A stretch of DNA of 64,000 bases, taken from contig OX104134.1 of assembly GCA_944470555.2 (NCBI GenBank), positions 56,473,890-56,537,889 on the forward strand, read 5' to 3'. A program made the position numbers and the translations under genes. The notes under the pieces are model-generated. The model searched no databases and was not told where the DNA came from. It saw only the letters and a program-made list of their open reading frames with translations. Position 1 is the stretch's first letter, and each line of letters begins with the position of its first letter. The DNA is from Heterobilharzia americana. Taxonomy: Eukaryota; Platyhelminthes; Trematoda; Strigeidida; Schistosomatidae. Positions 11,352-31,969 of this stretch are shown here, one piece after another.

Positions 11352-11746
11352 CGAGAGAGAAAGAGAAAAGGCGGAAGAAAGTTAACGACTTTTCAGATAT
11401 TATTCGATGCATTACTTTTTTTGATAACCTTGTAAATGCTGAAATCCTAATGAACAATCTCGTGCACAAAGTGTGTTGTTACGCCTTAAGGAACCACTGA
11501 CAGAGTTCATTCAACATCCGAAGGAAAATTATTAATTTTGTAGGATTCAGCTTTTATTTCTTAGTCGGAAAGTAATATTTCAATACGCATGTACAAATGG
11601 GTAATGCAATCCATCATTTAGCACCAATACTCACTAAATCTCAATATTAAGACAAAAAGCATATCAATAAAGGATAAATACAAGAAACAAATAACAGGGA
11701 AAGAATTAATTTTACTGTTGATTTAGGTCTGTTGGACATGGCTATA

Positions 11747-17585
<5,839 letters not shown>

Positions 17586-17716
17586 CGGTATAGCAGTTGA
17601 GACAAGAGTACCTTGTAACGGCGTAACCCGGTTTGCACGAAACAAATCTGCAATAATACGTTCAGCTTCTTCGATTTTCCAGCGCTGACTAGAAATCTTG
17701 GAGACTCAGGAAGAAA
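17586..17716 (-). CDS. SVOP: SVOP-like exon: PESPR motif and central loop, frame broken
   Basis: The acceptor is AACCTAG|TTTCTT and the donor CCG|GTGAGT. The first frame gives FLPESPRFLVSAGK, with the PESPR motif that follows helix 6 in this superfamily. A frame shifted by one base continues IEEAERIIADLFRANRV and ends TLVSTAIP. The switch falls at the A-run (TTTT on the plus strand, 17675-17678). One more A gives 132 bases, 44 codons and phase 0 at both ends. This is the second A-run frame break in the gene, which favours a sequencing or consensus error over decay. Confidence 0.85.
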
Positions 17717-20700
17717 CTAGGTTTCAAAAGATGTAATAACTACTTTTGCAAATAAAATGACTCTAGATAATGAATTCAAACAATCAAAAATCTGCAGTTC
17801 CACTTGGTTGCAGAACATTGAAAAAACAGTTGTTATTCTGATAGGAATAAGATGAATGCAAACACTATTATTGACCAAAGATAAAAGTATTGCACTAATT
17901 GTAAACATCAGTCTCTTGAACATTGCTGAATAGATTAATTTTATACGGTTTTCGCTGATCATATATACATATATAGAAGACACGCACTTTTATGGCTTGG
18001 TAGCTATAAAAATTAAACGACCATGAACAGTAAACATCATTAACGCGATTACTACGTTTGATCGTCGACGTATGAATTAGAGGAACTGGTGTACGCTGGA
18101 AATATTTATCATTCACTTAACAACAAAATTAAGATTAATATAATTTGAAAATACTAAATCCGAGACAAACAATCACTCATGTAATGCTATGGTCTTCAAA
18201 GCCTAATGACTGGTAAACTAATGTGGTGAATAACTCAAGCAACAAAACAAATTAGAGCATATCGTTTGGTGTTGGTTGTGCATACAAGGAAACAGTTGAA
18301 GCTTCGCATTTGCATTTTGAGCTTGTTTGCCCATAGTTGCTCTCTATAATATAGAGCTGAATCACATGTGGACTGACGAGACTCATAACGCTTACATTTT
18401 ACTAAAATAGGTAGCTATTTGCAATTTGAAAAAAAATTATTTCGCAACCTATCACAATATTCCCTACAATGGTGCGCAAATTAGGCTGTTTATTGATTAT
18501 CAAGAATGGAAATTTGACATTCATTACAAATGAATTTATTTGGGCATGCATATAGCTCTTTCACGGTTGTGAAGTAAGATACACTTTCATATCTAACTCT
18601 AAAGCCATACTGTCCAATCTCTAAAAAATCATACAACTATCAACAAAGTTTAAGTTCTTTCAAACATATTCGGAGCAAACCCACTTAGGAGTGTTCTTAC
18701 GACTATAATGCAAACTGGTGAACCAAATATTTCAGAATTTACATCAACGAACAGTAGAAACCAAAATAAAATGCTTACATACCTTCAGTAGAATCAAGAA
18801 AATCATCAGTGGTAGTGCCGAAGCGAATACAAGCCATCGCCAACCAAAGTTTGGAAGAATCAGGTATGCCAAACCAACTTCAAACGTACTGCCGCAAGCC
18901 CAGAAAACCTAATCATTAATAATAGTAATTAATAACCACTAGCATAAAATGAAAAGATACAACAACGAAAAACAATGGCGAAAATAGCTATCAACAAATC
19001 GATCAAACTAATTAAAAATTAGGAATTTAAGGGGTGACAGAAAACTGCTCTTGATAATACAATGGGGTTGAAGCAAGCAGTAATCAAGTTGAATACGACA
19101 GACAAATAATAAAGAAGCATGAATTATTCTAGCTGATGGCTTGTATATACCAATAATGTATAGTCAGCATGAAGCAAAGGAATATATACTCGATTATGTA
19201 AAAGGATTTAAATCCATCAGATCCACACGGAGAACGTTGAATTAAGAGATGTCAACAACTTTAACCATGAACACAAAAGATTCAATACCTGCAGAATCGA
19301 TAAAATAGAGTATTCGGTGATAAATGGAATCTGCTCTAGTATATCATACGACATACAAAATTTAAAACAAAATTAGAAACCACGCGCTGCCCAGAAATGG
19401 AGGGTGAAATGAACCAGATTAGCCTCCAGAAGCTCTCTCATACTTCTATACATTTGCGCCCTCTGACACTGAAGTCCTACTAACTGCGTTCACGTGGAGA
19501 GAATGCTTGTACAAAAGGGAAAGGGCAAAACAAAATATTCGGTGTTTATCACTGGATTGATAGATACGAATAGTCCACTTAGGTGCGTTGATAAGCTCTG
19601 ATTCCGAAGTAGTGATGCATATGGGTTCAAGGATTCCAGGAGGAGGGACGGGGTAGAAACCTAATTCGCTTACCGGCAACTATGAGAAGGAGGCACCTAA
19701 CATTGCCTCGTTGTCTTAGGGATCAAGCCATAAGTCAAAAGCTCGGAGAGTAGTCCATTAAGATAACAGTTTGTTACAGTGTATGTATCTGGAGAGCATC
19801 ACAAACCTCATTCAGACGATGGAACAATAATTAAAATGAAAAGCTCGAAGCGCCTGTCACATTTTACTGTAAGCAATTAATCTACCTTTATTATGAAGCT
19901 TCCAAAACAAATTAGTCAATCCAGTCTTCTTGTCCTTGTTATCTTTAAACATGAACCAAATTCTAAGTTACTGTTTTCGAATTGGTTTTTGTGTGTATTA
20001 ATGTTTTAGACATCTGCTTTGTCACTGATCCAAATTCTGGTTTGTCTATACCATATTTAATAGCCAACATCACCTAGTTTACCAGTTCACTGGTTACTAG
20101 CAGCTTCTAAGCCCGAATAAAGAGGGAAGGTTTGGAGTGCAGCTAGCAACCCTAACCCGTAAAACCAATCCAACTGCTAAACAAACTTCAAAGCACAAAC
20201 GAAATATAAAAAATAAACTTATTCTTCGCTGGAATCACGGGGACAAAATGATGCCGGTTTGTGAAAGCCTTCGGGAAGCCAACTGGCCAATGTGACTTCT
20301 CTCTCTCCCCATGAAAGTAAAAGTAAGCATAAGGACATGGAATGTCCACACGATGTTTGAAGCTGACCAGGCCACCCAGATTGCAATAGAAATGAGAGGT
20401 TATGGGATAGAAGTGCTAGGGATCTGCGAAAGCAGGTAGGAATGGAAGTCGACTCTCCAAACTGTCAGCTACAGAGTCAATAATCTACTCCGATACTGTC
20501 ACCCGGACGACAACTATGAGCACTCAGAGTTTCGAAGTGGCTATCATGATGTCCCCAAGAGCACCGAAGGCTCTCTCTCTGGTGTAGTGAGAACCAATCT
20601 CCTCCTGCAGGATCATGACAGCAAGATTCAAATCAAAAGGAAGGAAAGTTACAATGATACAATGTTGCGCTACGCACCGACAAATAATGCAAATCAAGAG

Positions 20701-23700
20701 AAAATCTTCAGACAGCTGCAATAAGTGACAAGACACCACCGCAGATGACGACATCAAACGTCTAGTGGGTGACATGGATGCCTAACTGGGAGCGGACAAC
20801 ATAGGAAGAGAACTCACCAAGGGTCGAGAAACAATCGGTGAAATGAACAAGAATGGAGAACTGTCTGCAGACTTCTGTGCATTCAACGACTTGGTGATTA
20901 GAGGCAGCGTGTGCAAACACAAGGATGTTCACAAGGCAGCGACATGGATTTGATTTCACCAGACACACTAAAATTCAGATCGACTTCATCTCAATGTGAA
21001 GAAAGTGGAGACAGCCTACTGAACAGGAGATCAGATCAAGAAGAGGAGCAGATGTAGGTTCACACCACTCACTGTCTAGTGCAAGGAACCTACTTTCCAA
21101 ATCAAGTTGAAAGCCTTCAAGGAAGCTGGTGATAAACCACAGTTCAAGTTCAACAGCCAAAAACTGAAAGACAAAACTACAAAGGACATCTCCACATCAG
21201 CCATCACGACAAAATGGCAGATATCGAGCAACGCCCCTGAATAAACCTTTGTGGATGAACACTGGAAATCTTTAAAAGAGATGTGGAAAGAAACCGGCAT
21301 AACAGTGTAAGGAAGGAAGAGAAAACAAGACAAGACAAGGAATGGATCTCCACGGACACATGGAAGCTGATAGAGGGAGAGGAAGATGGTGAAGCAGAAG
21401 ATGAACCACTGCAGTGTAGTGCAGGGATGAACAAAGAAAACAGGAACTGAACACAACCTATAAAACACTACATTGGACAAAGTGAAGAAAAGTGCGCGCA
21501 AAGACAAAAGACACTTCTACAACACACCGACAAGTGAAACAGAACAGGCTGCTCATAGGAGAGACAGAGACCTGACAACACTATATCAAATAACCAGGCT
21601 ACTATCTGGGAAGAGATCAACTCAGATGAAACCAATGAGAGATAGTGAAGGAAACTTAGTTACCAAAGAGGAGAAACAAAGGAAACGATGGGCTGACCAC
21701 TTCAAAAAACTCTTGAATCGACCACCAACACAATCTACAACTCATCCAGGAACACCACCAGCAACCCAGGCACAGAACTATCAGTGAACACAAGACCTCT
21801 GACAAAAGTGGAAGTCCTGAATGCCATAAAGTCTCCGAGATGCGGGGAAGCAGTAGGACCAGATGAAATTCCTTCGGAAGCATTGAAAACAGATGCAAAG
21901 ACAACAGCGGACATGCTCACACCACTACTGCAGAAGTTTTGGAAGGAAAGAAAGGTACCTTCAGACTAGAAGAAGGGCTACCTTGTCAAACTTCCAAAGA
22001 AGGGCGACCAAAGTCTTTGCAAGAACAGGAGCGGAATCATGCTCCTGTCCCTGTGCACACCAAGCAAAATATTAAGACCCATCATCCTGGGGAGATTAAA
22101 AGGTGCTCTGGTCTCAAAACTATGACCGGAACAGGCTGACTGGCTTAGGGAAGAACAAATCATGTGCAGATCAAATTGCAACGTTACGCTACACATCATC
22201 ATAGAACAGAGAGTAGAATGGCAGTCAACCCCTCTAACTCAACTTCATCGATTTTGAAAAGGCTTTCGACAGTGTCGACCGAGAAATAATTTGGAAACTG
22301 CTTCAACACTACGGAGTACCACAAACCTTTACCAACCTCATTCAACAGTTATATGAAGACGCCACATGCCAAGTGATCCACAACGGAAAGCTCAGCGACG
22401 CCTTTGAAGTGAAGACAGGAGTAAGAAAAGACAACGTTTCCGCCTAATATCAGCGCTGATCTTCCCAATTGTGGTCGACTGGATCATGCAACAAACTGTG
22501 AGAAGCGAGAAGATAGGCATATGCTGGCTGGAACCATGAATAGACCCTAGAAGATTCGGGTTTCCCCGATGATGGTTTATGTCTAATGTCTTGTCGCACA
22601 AACTCAAAGATCTACAGGCGAAAACTAGCAAGTTAGCAGAAGAGGCGGGCAGTGAAGATAGGACCTCAGGTGAATGTGGAGAAGGCAGAGGTGATGAAGA
22701 TACCCAATCGACAACATCAACAACAAGCACCAATCACCATGAAGGGGAGAAACCTAAAGGAAGTAGTCGCTTTCACCTACCTAGGCAAGGCAGCATCGTT
22801 TCAACTACGGGTGGCGGCACGGATGAAGATGTCAAAGCCAGGATAGGAAAAGCAAGACAGGTCTTCACCAACTTGAAGTCAGTGTGGGGATCTGCTGCAG
22901 TGCAGTGCACTCAGCATAAAGTGTGAACAAGATTCGGATTTTCAACACCAAAGTCAAGTCAGTGCTTCTATGTGATGGTTCAGAGAATTGGCGCGTCACG
23001 CAAAGCATTTCCACCAAACTCCAGAAATACATCGACAGCTGCCGCCTATGCTCACTCGATACTAAAGATCAGATGAATGGCCAGAAAGAATAAGCAACAA
23101 GGAACTCTGGGAACGAACCAACCAAGAACCTATCACTCGACAAATATGCAGAAGGAAGTGGAAATGGATTGGGCATACACTGAGAAGTCCGACTAGGGAC
23201 ATCAAGCGCCAGGTCCTCGAGTGGAATTCAAAGGGAAAACGACGAGTTGGGCGTCCGAGGTGAGGGTGACATGGAGGAGATTGTGTGAGGAAGAAACGAA
23301 AGCTTGTAGGCAGTTGTGGAGCCAGGTTCAAAGACTGCAGAGAACAGAGTGCAATGGTGGCATGCTGCTGAAGCCCTATTTTCCATAAAAGGAATTCAAG
23401 GGACAAATAACAAAATAATAAATATTGAATAGCTAAACAGTTGCTTTCACAAAGCTATCCGATAGTGTGACATCTGACTGTAGAACTATGTGTACCGTTT
23501 AAGCCAGCTTTCTGCAATATTTGGGTTTTGATGCGGATGAAAAACAGGAGAAATTTAACTATGACTCCGGAAAACCTAATATCAATATGTGCTGTATTTC
23601 AGAAACACGTGTGTACGATTCCAATGAAGTATTTCGAATAGCCTCTGAATTCATCAACTCAAAAGGTATGTTCACTGTAGCAAGGCATCATGTGGCATCG

Positions 23701-26700
23701 GTAGTCAGACTGCTGGTTTTGATTTCACACCAATTGCTAGAATTGATGCGGTGCTGGTTCATTTTGTGTGCTATTGTAGTGGGCGTTGCTGATACGAATG
23801 GATATGTGGTATATGTTGAGAGGGTGGTAGAAATCATAGGGAGTTACCAGCAATGGAGATCGTAACTTCTCGGTCAACGATTCCATATTGAAACTGACCA
23901 CAAAACTCTACAGTAGCTAAAGACAGGAAGAGACCCCAGAGGAAAATTATCACTTTGGATGTTACGACTGCAAGAGTACGATTTCATAATCAGCCATGTG
24001 GCAGTGGAAGAAAACTGGTTGGCAGATATCCTATCAAGATCAGACGAAGAAAATGAAGTACTGGAGATTGCATACAGTGTACATGCAGTGGAACTAGACC
24101 CATTAAGACTTATTCGCCTTCAGAAGTCAGACCCAACACTTAAGGAAGTGATAAAAACCATAACTGAAGGAACGGAAACAAACAACTTCATGAGAAATGA
24201 AAAGTCGAGAACGTTGTTGACTCAGAAAGAACGCCTACGGACTAATACTTATGGAATGCTGACTTGGCGAGAAAACGACGGGGGCTGGTTGGCAGTGATT
24301 CCGAAATGTCTACGCGACAAAATGATACAAGAATGCTGCCTGTTAGCTCATACAAGTGTCTCACGGATAGCCGACCATCTCAGACAAAGTGCATACTGGC
24401 CAGGTATGAGAGAAGATGTTGCCAAACACGTGATGGGTTGTCCGCATTGTCAACTGATGAAAGGTGATAGGTATGTACGACCGCCGCTTCAGTCGATTCC
24501 AGTGCAGGCAGTTAGTGACTTGTGGTCTGTGGACGTGGTGGGACCATTCCCGCAGACATCTAGTGGCAACCAATACCTGTTGGTAATGACGGAGCATGTT
24601 ACACGATGGGTAGACGCTGTCGCGATTCCGCATCAACACGCGAAGACAGTGACCGCAGCGGTGAAGCCGCATATTGTTGCAGATCACGGTGTGACGAAAA
24701 TGATACTGACCGACCAAGGTTCTTGTTTTGAAAGTGAAGAATTCAAATCCTGTTTGGAGCAGCTTGATATCAAGAGGATAAGAACGACGCCGTACCACCC
24801 ACAGTCTAAAGGTCTGACAGAAAGGAATAAGCGTACACTTAAGGAGTGACTGGTTTCGAAAGGAGGGAATTGGGAGACGGAACTGCCGTTAGTATTATTA
24901 GCTCATCGTGCCTCTATACAAGGAGCCAAGAAGTCATCGTTCCAGTTAATGTATGGCAGGAAACCATGGCTCCCAATACATAGTAAGACCTGGCCCCAAC
25001 AACAGCCACGGAACATGACTAGATTGAGAAATGAGCGGGAACAGACAATCAGAAATGTGGAACGAAAGCAGAAGGCTGATGCTGAAAAATCTGAGCAGAG
25101 AGAAGAAAAGGAAGGGAAACCATTTTAGGTCGGAGATCAGGTGAAATGTAAACAATGAGGATATACGTCAGGAGGTGAATATGGCAAACGAAAACTATTC
25201 CCGAAGTGAGAAGGACCATACATCAGTTTATACTATCAAGAAAGGGGACAAAGAGAAAAGAGTAAATGCAAGCCTACTTCAAAAATCGAAGCGGTGGGAA
25301 AATGACGAAACTTTGCATGAACACCAAGAGAAGACAGCACCAAGATGAGCAACTTGGTTGCAAGTCTGAAATTGTGAGGGGGAACGAGTGTAGTGGGCGT
25401 TGCTGATAAGAATGGATACAAGTAGTATGTGTTGAGAGGGTGGCAGAAACCATAGGAAATTAGCAGCAATGGGTAAGGATTCCGCTAAGAGGAACGTAAA
25501 AGACAAGACAGGCGTATGAAGAGCAAATCAAGAGAGAAGCAGAATAGGAAATGAAGCACATTTTGCAAATGATGGTTTTAGTGCAACGTTTACCATATTT
25601 AATGACTAGTGTCCCACTTGTTGACAATAAACATTCCTTCCTTCGTATCTATCCTCTTGCTTCTTTCACTATTAGGCTGAATAACAGTAGGGACTAACTG
25701 GGAAATGAAAAATACCATTTCATCATCTCCGGCAATGCTTCAGTTGACTGTTGTTATTATGGGTTTCATCACAAAGTGAGTGACCTCTATCAAGTGCGCT
25801 AAACAGACATTGTATTGCTAGTTGAGAGATCAGGAAGCAGATCGGGCGTCTAAGCTTAGAGTAAAGTCATTCAGATGACCGATGTGGATCGGTAAGCTGC
25901 AGGTCGGACAATACGGACAGTCTTCTGCAGCTTTGTGTAGACTACAACTTGTTTCTAGTCAGCGAAGATTTCCGATACAAATATAACCATTGTGCTAAAT
26001 GATATCGTATCTCTCCCACTTAAGCTACGATTTAAACAGATGACACTGCAAATAGCTACAGATGACGTGGGTGTATTGCGAACTGAGGCTTCTTCTGAAA
26101 CGCTTGTCTAAGCTCCATCATTCTGTAGTGTCTGCTAGTTTCATCTATAAATGAAGTGCTTACCAAAGCGTCATCTTAGGGAGATCGACGTATGTGAATT
26201 ATTTGTTCTCAGCATCGTAAATAAATATCAATAATGAATCAGATTCAAGCTGGCTGCCGAACCACCAGAAAGTAGGAATGAGGACTGGTTGCAGCTGTAA
26301 GAGATCGCAAAAAGGTGAGTATAACTGCTCTCATTTTTATAAAACGTCCCACTAATAAAAACTGGATTCTATGAACCCGTTAAGAAGTCTAGACAATCTT
26401 CATCTTACTGCAGCAGACAAGGAGTACGATGGCATTACGCAAGTCCTCTGTTAAACAGATTGCATAGTAATGAGAAGGCGCGAATGAGACAGAAGCAGCC
26501 ACTGTATTTAGCAACAGTTACATGTTCCAACCAAACGAAGGTACCGGCAATACGAAGCCCGGTGTCTGTAAGACAATATGTGAAGTTGACAGTACGCCGA
26601 TCACAAGATTTTGTAAACGTCTGAAACATCAGGCTGAACACTTCGAAAAGCAGTTCAGTCAATGGACTACTGTCACAACGACATCGACATTAATATCTAC

Positions 26701-29700
26701 TAATTCACTGTGTCAACAAGCAAAATAACGAAAAGGAGACAAAGAAGAAAATCGAGTATTAAAGAGAGAGATAAAGAAACTAATCCGGACAAATAACCAC
26801 GCCTCATTTTAAAGGAAATAAGGTTGCATTCGGAAAAATTAGCACACTGATGGAGAAGATATGAAATATTCAGTTTGTTCCATCACGCTGGAAAACGCCA
26901 TTCTTTTATCCATCTTCGGAAAACGTCCACGTTGTATGTGATAATCATCTATGTATCAGTCTGCTGACAGCAGCCATCAGCCAATTCACTCTCTATTCTA
27001 GGAGAAGCTGCAGACTAGTCTTGAAGCAACACTTATTTTAACAGATAAATAATATGTGACAAAGTAACCCAGATTTCAGCTCAATACCTTCACGAAGACA
27101 CCGCGTTCTGTCAGCGTCTTTCCCTAACACAGCAATGTCATCTGAATACTCCAAGTCAACCAGGAGCCCTACATATATCAAGTGAATCGGTGGAAAGTCT
27201 GATATAACCACGGTTCCCTCCAATAGCAAATCAGTAACAAACCATAGTAGTAAGTTACAACTGGAAAACCTAGTGGACACCCCAATTTTCGTAACTTTAT
27301 ATAACAACTTCCCATAAGCCCTTACGTGGCTGTGTGAGTTCGAGTAGAGAACTGTGCTCCACCTGACGTTCTAGCCGTTCATTCTCAGAAGTTATAAGAG
27401 TCCCATTCTTTTCTGTGACAGTCACGATGATTATCGTCTTTTTCTTGCCAGCATCCAGAATAAGTCTGAAAAGTCGCCGAGTATTAGCTAAAGCAGACAC
27501 CCTCCCCATCTCTTTCGCTCTCGATACCCATCACTGTTCGCGGCAACTGCGAAGACTCTTAAGTTGCTTTCGTTATTCATTTTGACCAAAGTCAGCACAA
27601 AACATCTCGCACCAATCAATTCGGATGAGATCGCGAAGATTGACTGGCTTTTGTTAACTTTTGGAGTTAAGCTACCAACTACTTTGATTAGACAGATAAA
27701 GTCAATATAAAACCGGGCTTTACTGCTTCTATCGCTGTTTCTATACCAAACTGAATATCATTCTAGGCCTCCTCAGGTTGAGAACTGCTGTCACATTCAG
27801 ATTGATGCTTAACCACATATCTCCTCCCTGAATGCGCACCCATACGCTTAAAACCGCTGGCTGTAACCTGAACTCAGGAAACCGCAAATACATACATGCT
27901 TTGAATAACATCTGATCCGAGTTCACTGATCCCTTCAAGTCATACTTCATTAGCAATATGATCTATCTGAGTCCGTCATCGCTTTCACATAGGTAGATGC
28001 CACGTGAGACGTTATCTGTCTTTATGCTCGAAGTTAGTACTGACTAGAAACAGTGATTATAAAAACAAAATTGTAACACACGATCACTGTTGTCCGAATG
28101 CCTTTTTGATTGGCTCAGTTACCTGCTACTACGACCATATCTATACATTTTGCTTTTTGCAGCCAAAGTGACAGTTTTCGTTAGAATCCATGCTTCGTAT
28201 TATCCGAAATGAAGTTAGTGGGCAAGTGGAGATTATCAATAGGCACTGGAAGATTTCAAAACCGTGCCAGATCTTATAGATCCATTCAGGAGAACAGCAC
28301 TCAGACGGATGATATCTAGTCGAGGAGTGCACTTTCTGCTCAAGAACCTAATGCTATACCTAAACCAACAAATCCATAAAAGCTAGCCATTGAATCGTTG
28401 AAAACTTGTGAAGTGAATTTCGCAGATTCACTGCATCAATCAGATGAGGTCAAGTGAATAAACATACTTGGATTATGTATACCTATCTTACAAACACAGC
28501 ATACATCTATGGTCAAAGATTACAGTTTTGGCAAATGAGGTCTGTTGTTCGATTTCACATGGGATTCAGACGTTGGAAGCTTTAATGTGTAGTCGGCAAC
28601 AGAATTATATGAGACGAGGATGACTGGATGCTAGCTTTAGCCATTATCATACGGTGAGAAGTTGAGTGAGCTTTAAGAGGCTTAGTGGTGGCGTCAGGAA
28701 ATGAAGGCAAGGAGGAGAGAAAAGTAAGCATTACAGGCTATGGTTAGTCAGATTTTTATGCTGCTGGAAGCACTTTGTTAGTTGTTACTTTACGGCATTC
28801 CACACCGTACAAGTTGTTTCCAAGGCACATGAAGGAGAAAACTAGTTAGTTTTGAATGAAAAAGACCCCAGCTGATGTCTCCTTGAGCTCAGTCAATCAG
28901 GTTTTAGAAATTTGTAGATTGTATCATGCTACAGCCAAGGGAAAAAAAGAATGATACCGCCTACATCAAATAACTGTTATGCTGTTCATTGAGGCTCTAC
29001 AGTGCCAGAAAGTTTTGTTAGATGGCTCTAACACCCAAAGCAGTTACCTTTGGAGTAAAATAACTATATTATAATAGAGTCAGAGGGCGAATTCCTACTG
29101 CTGGCAGAAGGGTGCATGATAATAGTGAGGTGTCTCCAGATGATGACCAGAAGTTTATGCTGTTGCCATCATTCAGTAAAGGGTAGAGGATTTAGATAAG
29201 GTCGGTTCCGAAAACAACACTCTGCACTGCCTTAGGTATCTCAAGAAGTAAGCTTATATGGTGTGGGAAGCCGGAAATTGACAACTGACCTTAGACCTCT
29301 GTCACCAATCAAGTTCCCTCAGATTATTTCCAAAGTTCTACATCCTTACTAATAATCTTTCATCAAAACCATCTGTTAAAAATCCTAATTCATTTTGGTT
29401 TCTTCCAACTCTGCAGATGTTGATAACAATTCTTGTTCGCAGAACAGCATCCCTGTTCTCTCGAAACCACACTCCACAATACCTATCAAAGCGTTCTATT
29501 TCTTCACCGCCCTTCAAATGAAACAAACTGCGGCGCTAGTCAGGACTCTGGCTTTTCAGACCATATACATGAACTCTGTTTGTTAGACGCGTACATAAAA
29601 CTTAAGTGTTGTTACTCAGCTCACCTCACCTGGTCAATATGGTGAATCTGAGGAATTCTAAAGATCCCTCAACTAGTAAGCATGGAATACTTCAAGGAGC

Positions 29701-31925
29701 AGTTAAACTGGCGTCCAGTTAGTGTTCAGTTATCCTCTGTGGAGCTGTAGTTAGTTGGTTTACGGGCTCGAACCTCACTTCACTAAAAAAGGTCTAGGGA
29801 CCTAGGTAGTATCTTTAGCCTCCCCACAACAGGTGTGGCTGATTACCTCCTGCACAAGAATCTATGTGGTTGCTTCGTACATTTGGATTTTTTTAAGTTT
29901 CCCTTTATTCCGTTAGATTCCAAAATAGAATATTCAAATACGGCCTCTTGTCACAGTTAAGAAGGCTATAAGTAATGTGAAACGATACGGGGCAGCAAGG
30001 CCAGACTGATTAATACCAAAGGTAATTAAAAGAGGTGGTCTCGGGTTACTGATCAGGTTATCTTACGTGTTATTTAGTGTATGGAACTCAGATATGATCT
30101 CATTTTACTGGTCCCAAGCGCCGACTGCCCCAGTTTTAAACAAAATAAAAAAGTCCTGCCGTGATAATCACGGGGCAAACAATGTGACAAACACTGTCTA
30201 CGACTGTATGTTTCATAATCATCAGACGTCTGCATGGAGATCGAGAACTAGACAGATTTCAGGCATGGTCGTTGGTGCATCGACCAGACATTCAAAGTCC
30301 GACAGGTTCTGGAACAGAGACACGCTTAATGGCGCCCGACACTGGCTACACTTCTTGATTTGAACGTAGCATTTGACTCCGTCGACCGAGAGGCTTTATA
30401 GCAGTGTATTTCATTGAAAGGGGTGCTGAGTAAGTATGTCACTCTTTCGAAGTTTCTAAACTTGGCACGCGTGGCCATGTTAGAACCTATGGGGGGTTTT
30501 CATATGAGTTATATTCATCGAATGGTGTCCGTCAATCAATGATATCCACTGTCTCTAATCTTATTCAACTTTATAATAGCTGTGCTTGTGGAGGTTTCCC
30601 TCTCTTCATCAAATTTGACAGAGACTGATCTTTTCACAAAAGAATTCTTGGTAAATATAGAGGACGCAGATGACACAGTCCTGTTACGTGAAGATCCTAA
30701 TAAGATGTAGAGTCTTCTGGAAACCTTAAGTGGCGATTTTAGGATTTCTGGGATGCATTTCTCGCCAGCCGGACACAAATTGTTGCTTCAGGAGTTGCTT
30801 TTATTGGTGCTCTGTCAGGCAATAGGGAGCAAAGAGGTTAAGCACATTGACCACTTCACTTACTCGGGAAGTCAAATCAGTCCTGATGTGTTAGTCTTCA
30901 ATGAAATCTGTGCATGGATATATATGGCTTGCATGGACTTCGCCAAATTACGTCATCTATGGAGCGGCGGTGACATCCCATTGCCGATTGAAGGTTGAGT
31001 GTACTGAGCTACATCCCGCTATGTCCTGCCATCTGGCTGTGAAACATGGTCACTGAAGGTAGAGGACATGAAAAGTTATCAGGTCTTTGACCCCCATTGC
31101 TTGTATAGCATAGGACGTGTCGTGGTGCCACCAGCTCAGTAACACAGAAGTCAGGCAGAGTTCCTGGTAGAAGAGGAAAGTTAGTCAATGAGGTTGTGGA
31201 CCTTCATCGATTCATGATTGAGGGATGTGTTGCACATGCCTAGTTTTCATCCCATCCGTTGCGTAATGTTAGCTCATGAAGGTGCAAGCTAGAAAAGGTT
31301 GAAGGCGGTTAAACAACAACACGACATCAGACCATACAGTATTTGACTATTGCTTTGCATCGTTTGTGGAAAAGTAGACTTTCCAGGTGAGGTCCACTTG
31401 ACATCCGAAATCGGTAGTTCGAGACTCTAGATGATATGGTTCAGAATCGATCTCAGTAGCACAGATGTATCCACAAATTATCTTTATTCCTCTTAATCAT
31501 TTTACCAAATTTCATTATTGTTCTTCTTCTTCGTGTTTCACTACTTTTTATTACCTTTGATTACCTGTTTCATCTTGCTCCATCTGTCTTAATGTGGTGA
31601 TATGAGGTGTGGCAACGCGGACTGCTACACAGTAATGCTAAGTCCCATGATGATCCTGACTGAGTGATTAGAATGCAAGCCCAAGAATCACATTGAGGTA
31701 GGAGCTACCAGTCACGACAACCCACAGGATGGAATGTGAGATGATAAAACTTAGCGGCTTCAAACAATAGGAGCAGATATGGCTGAGACTGAATCGAGTG
31801 GCGATAATATTACACTTTTCTTGAGTCGGCGAGATGTAAAATGAAACTAACGAATGCTTCTCTTGAATCTATGCTTAGAACTGTTTGTTTAGTAACGCAA
31901 ATCTATTTTTGCTTTTGTTTTCAAT

Positions 31926-31969
<44 letters not shown>

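Noticed and set aside
21076..21507. 143-codon minus-strand frame with apparent membrane segments
   Set aside because: It is antisense to the degraded RTE-like endonuclease/linker on the plus strand.
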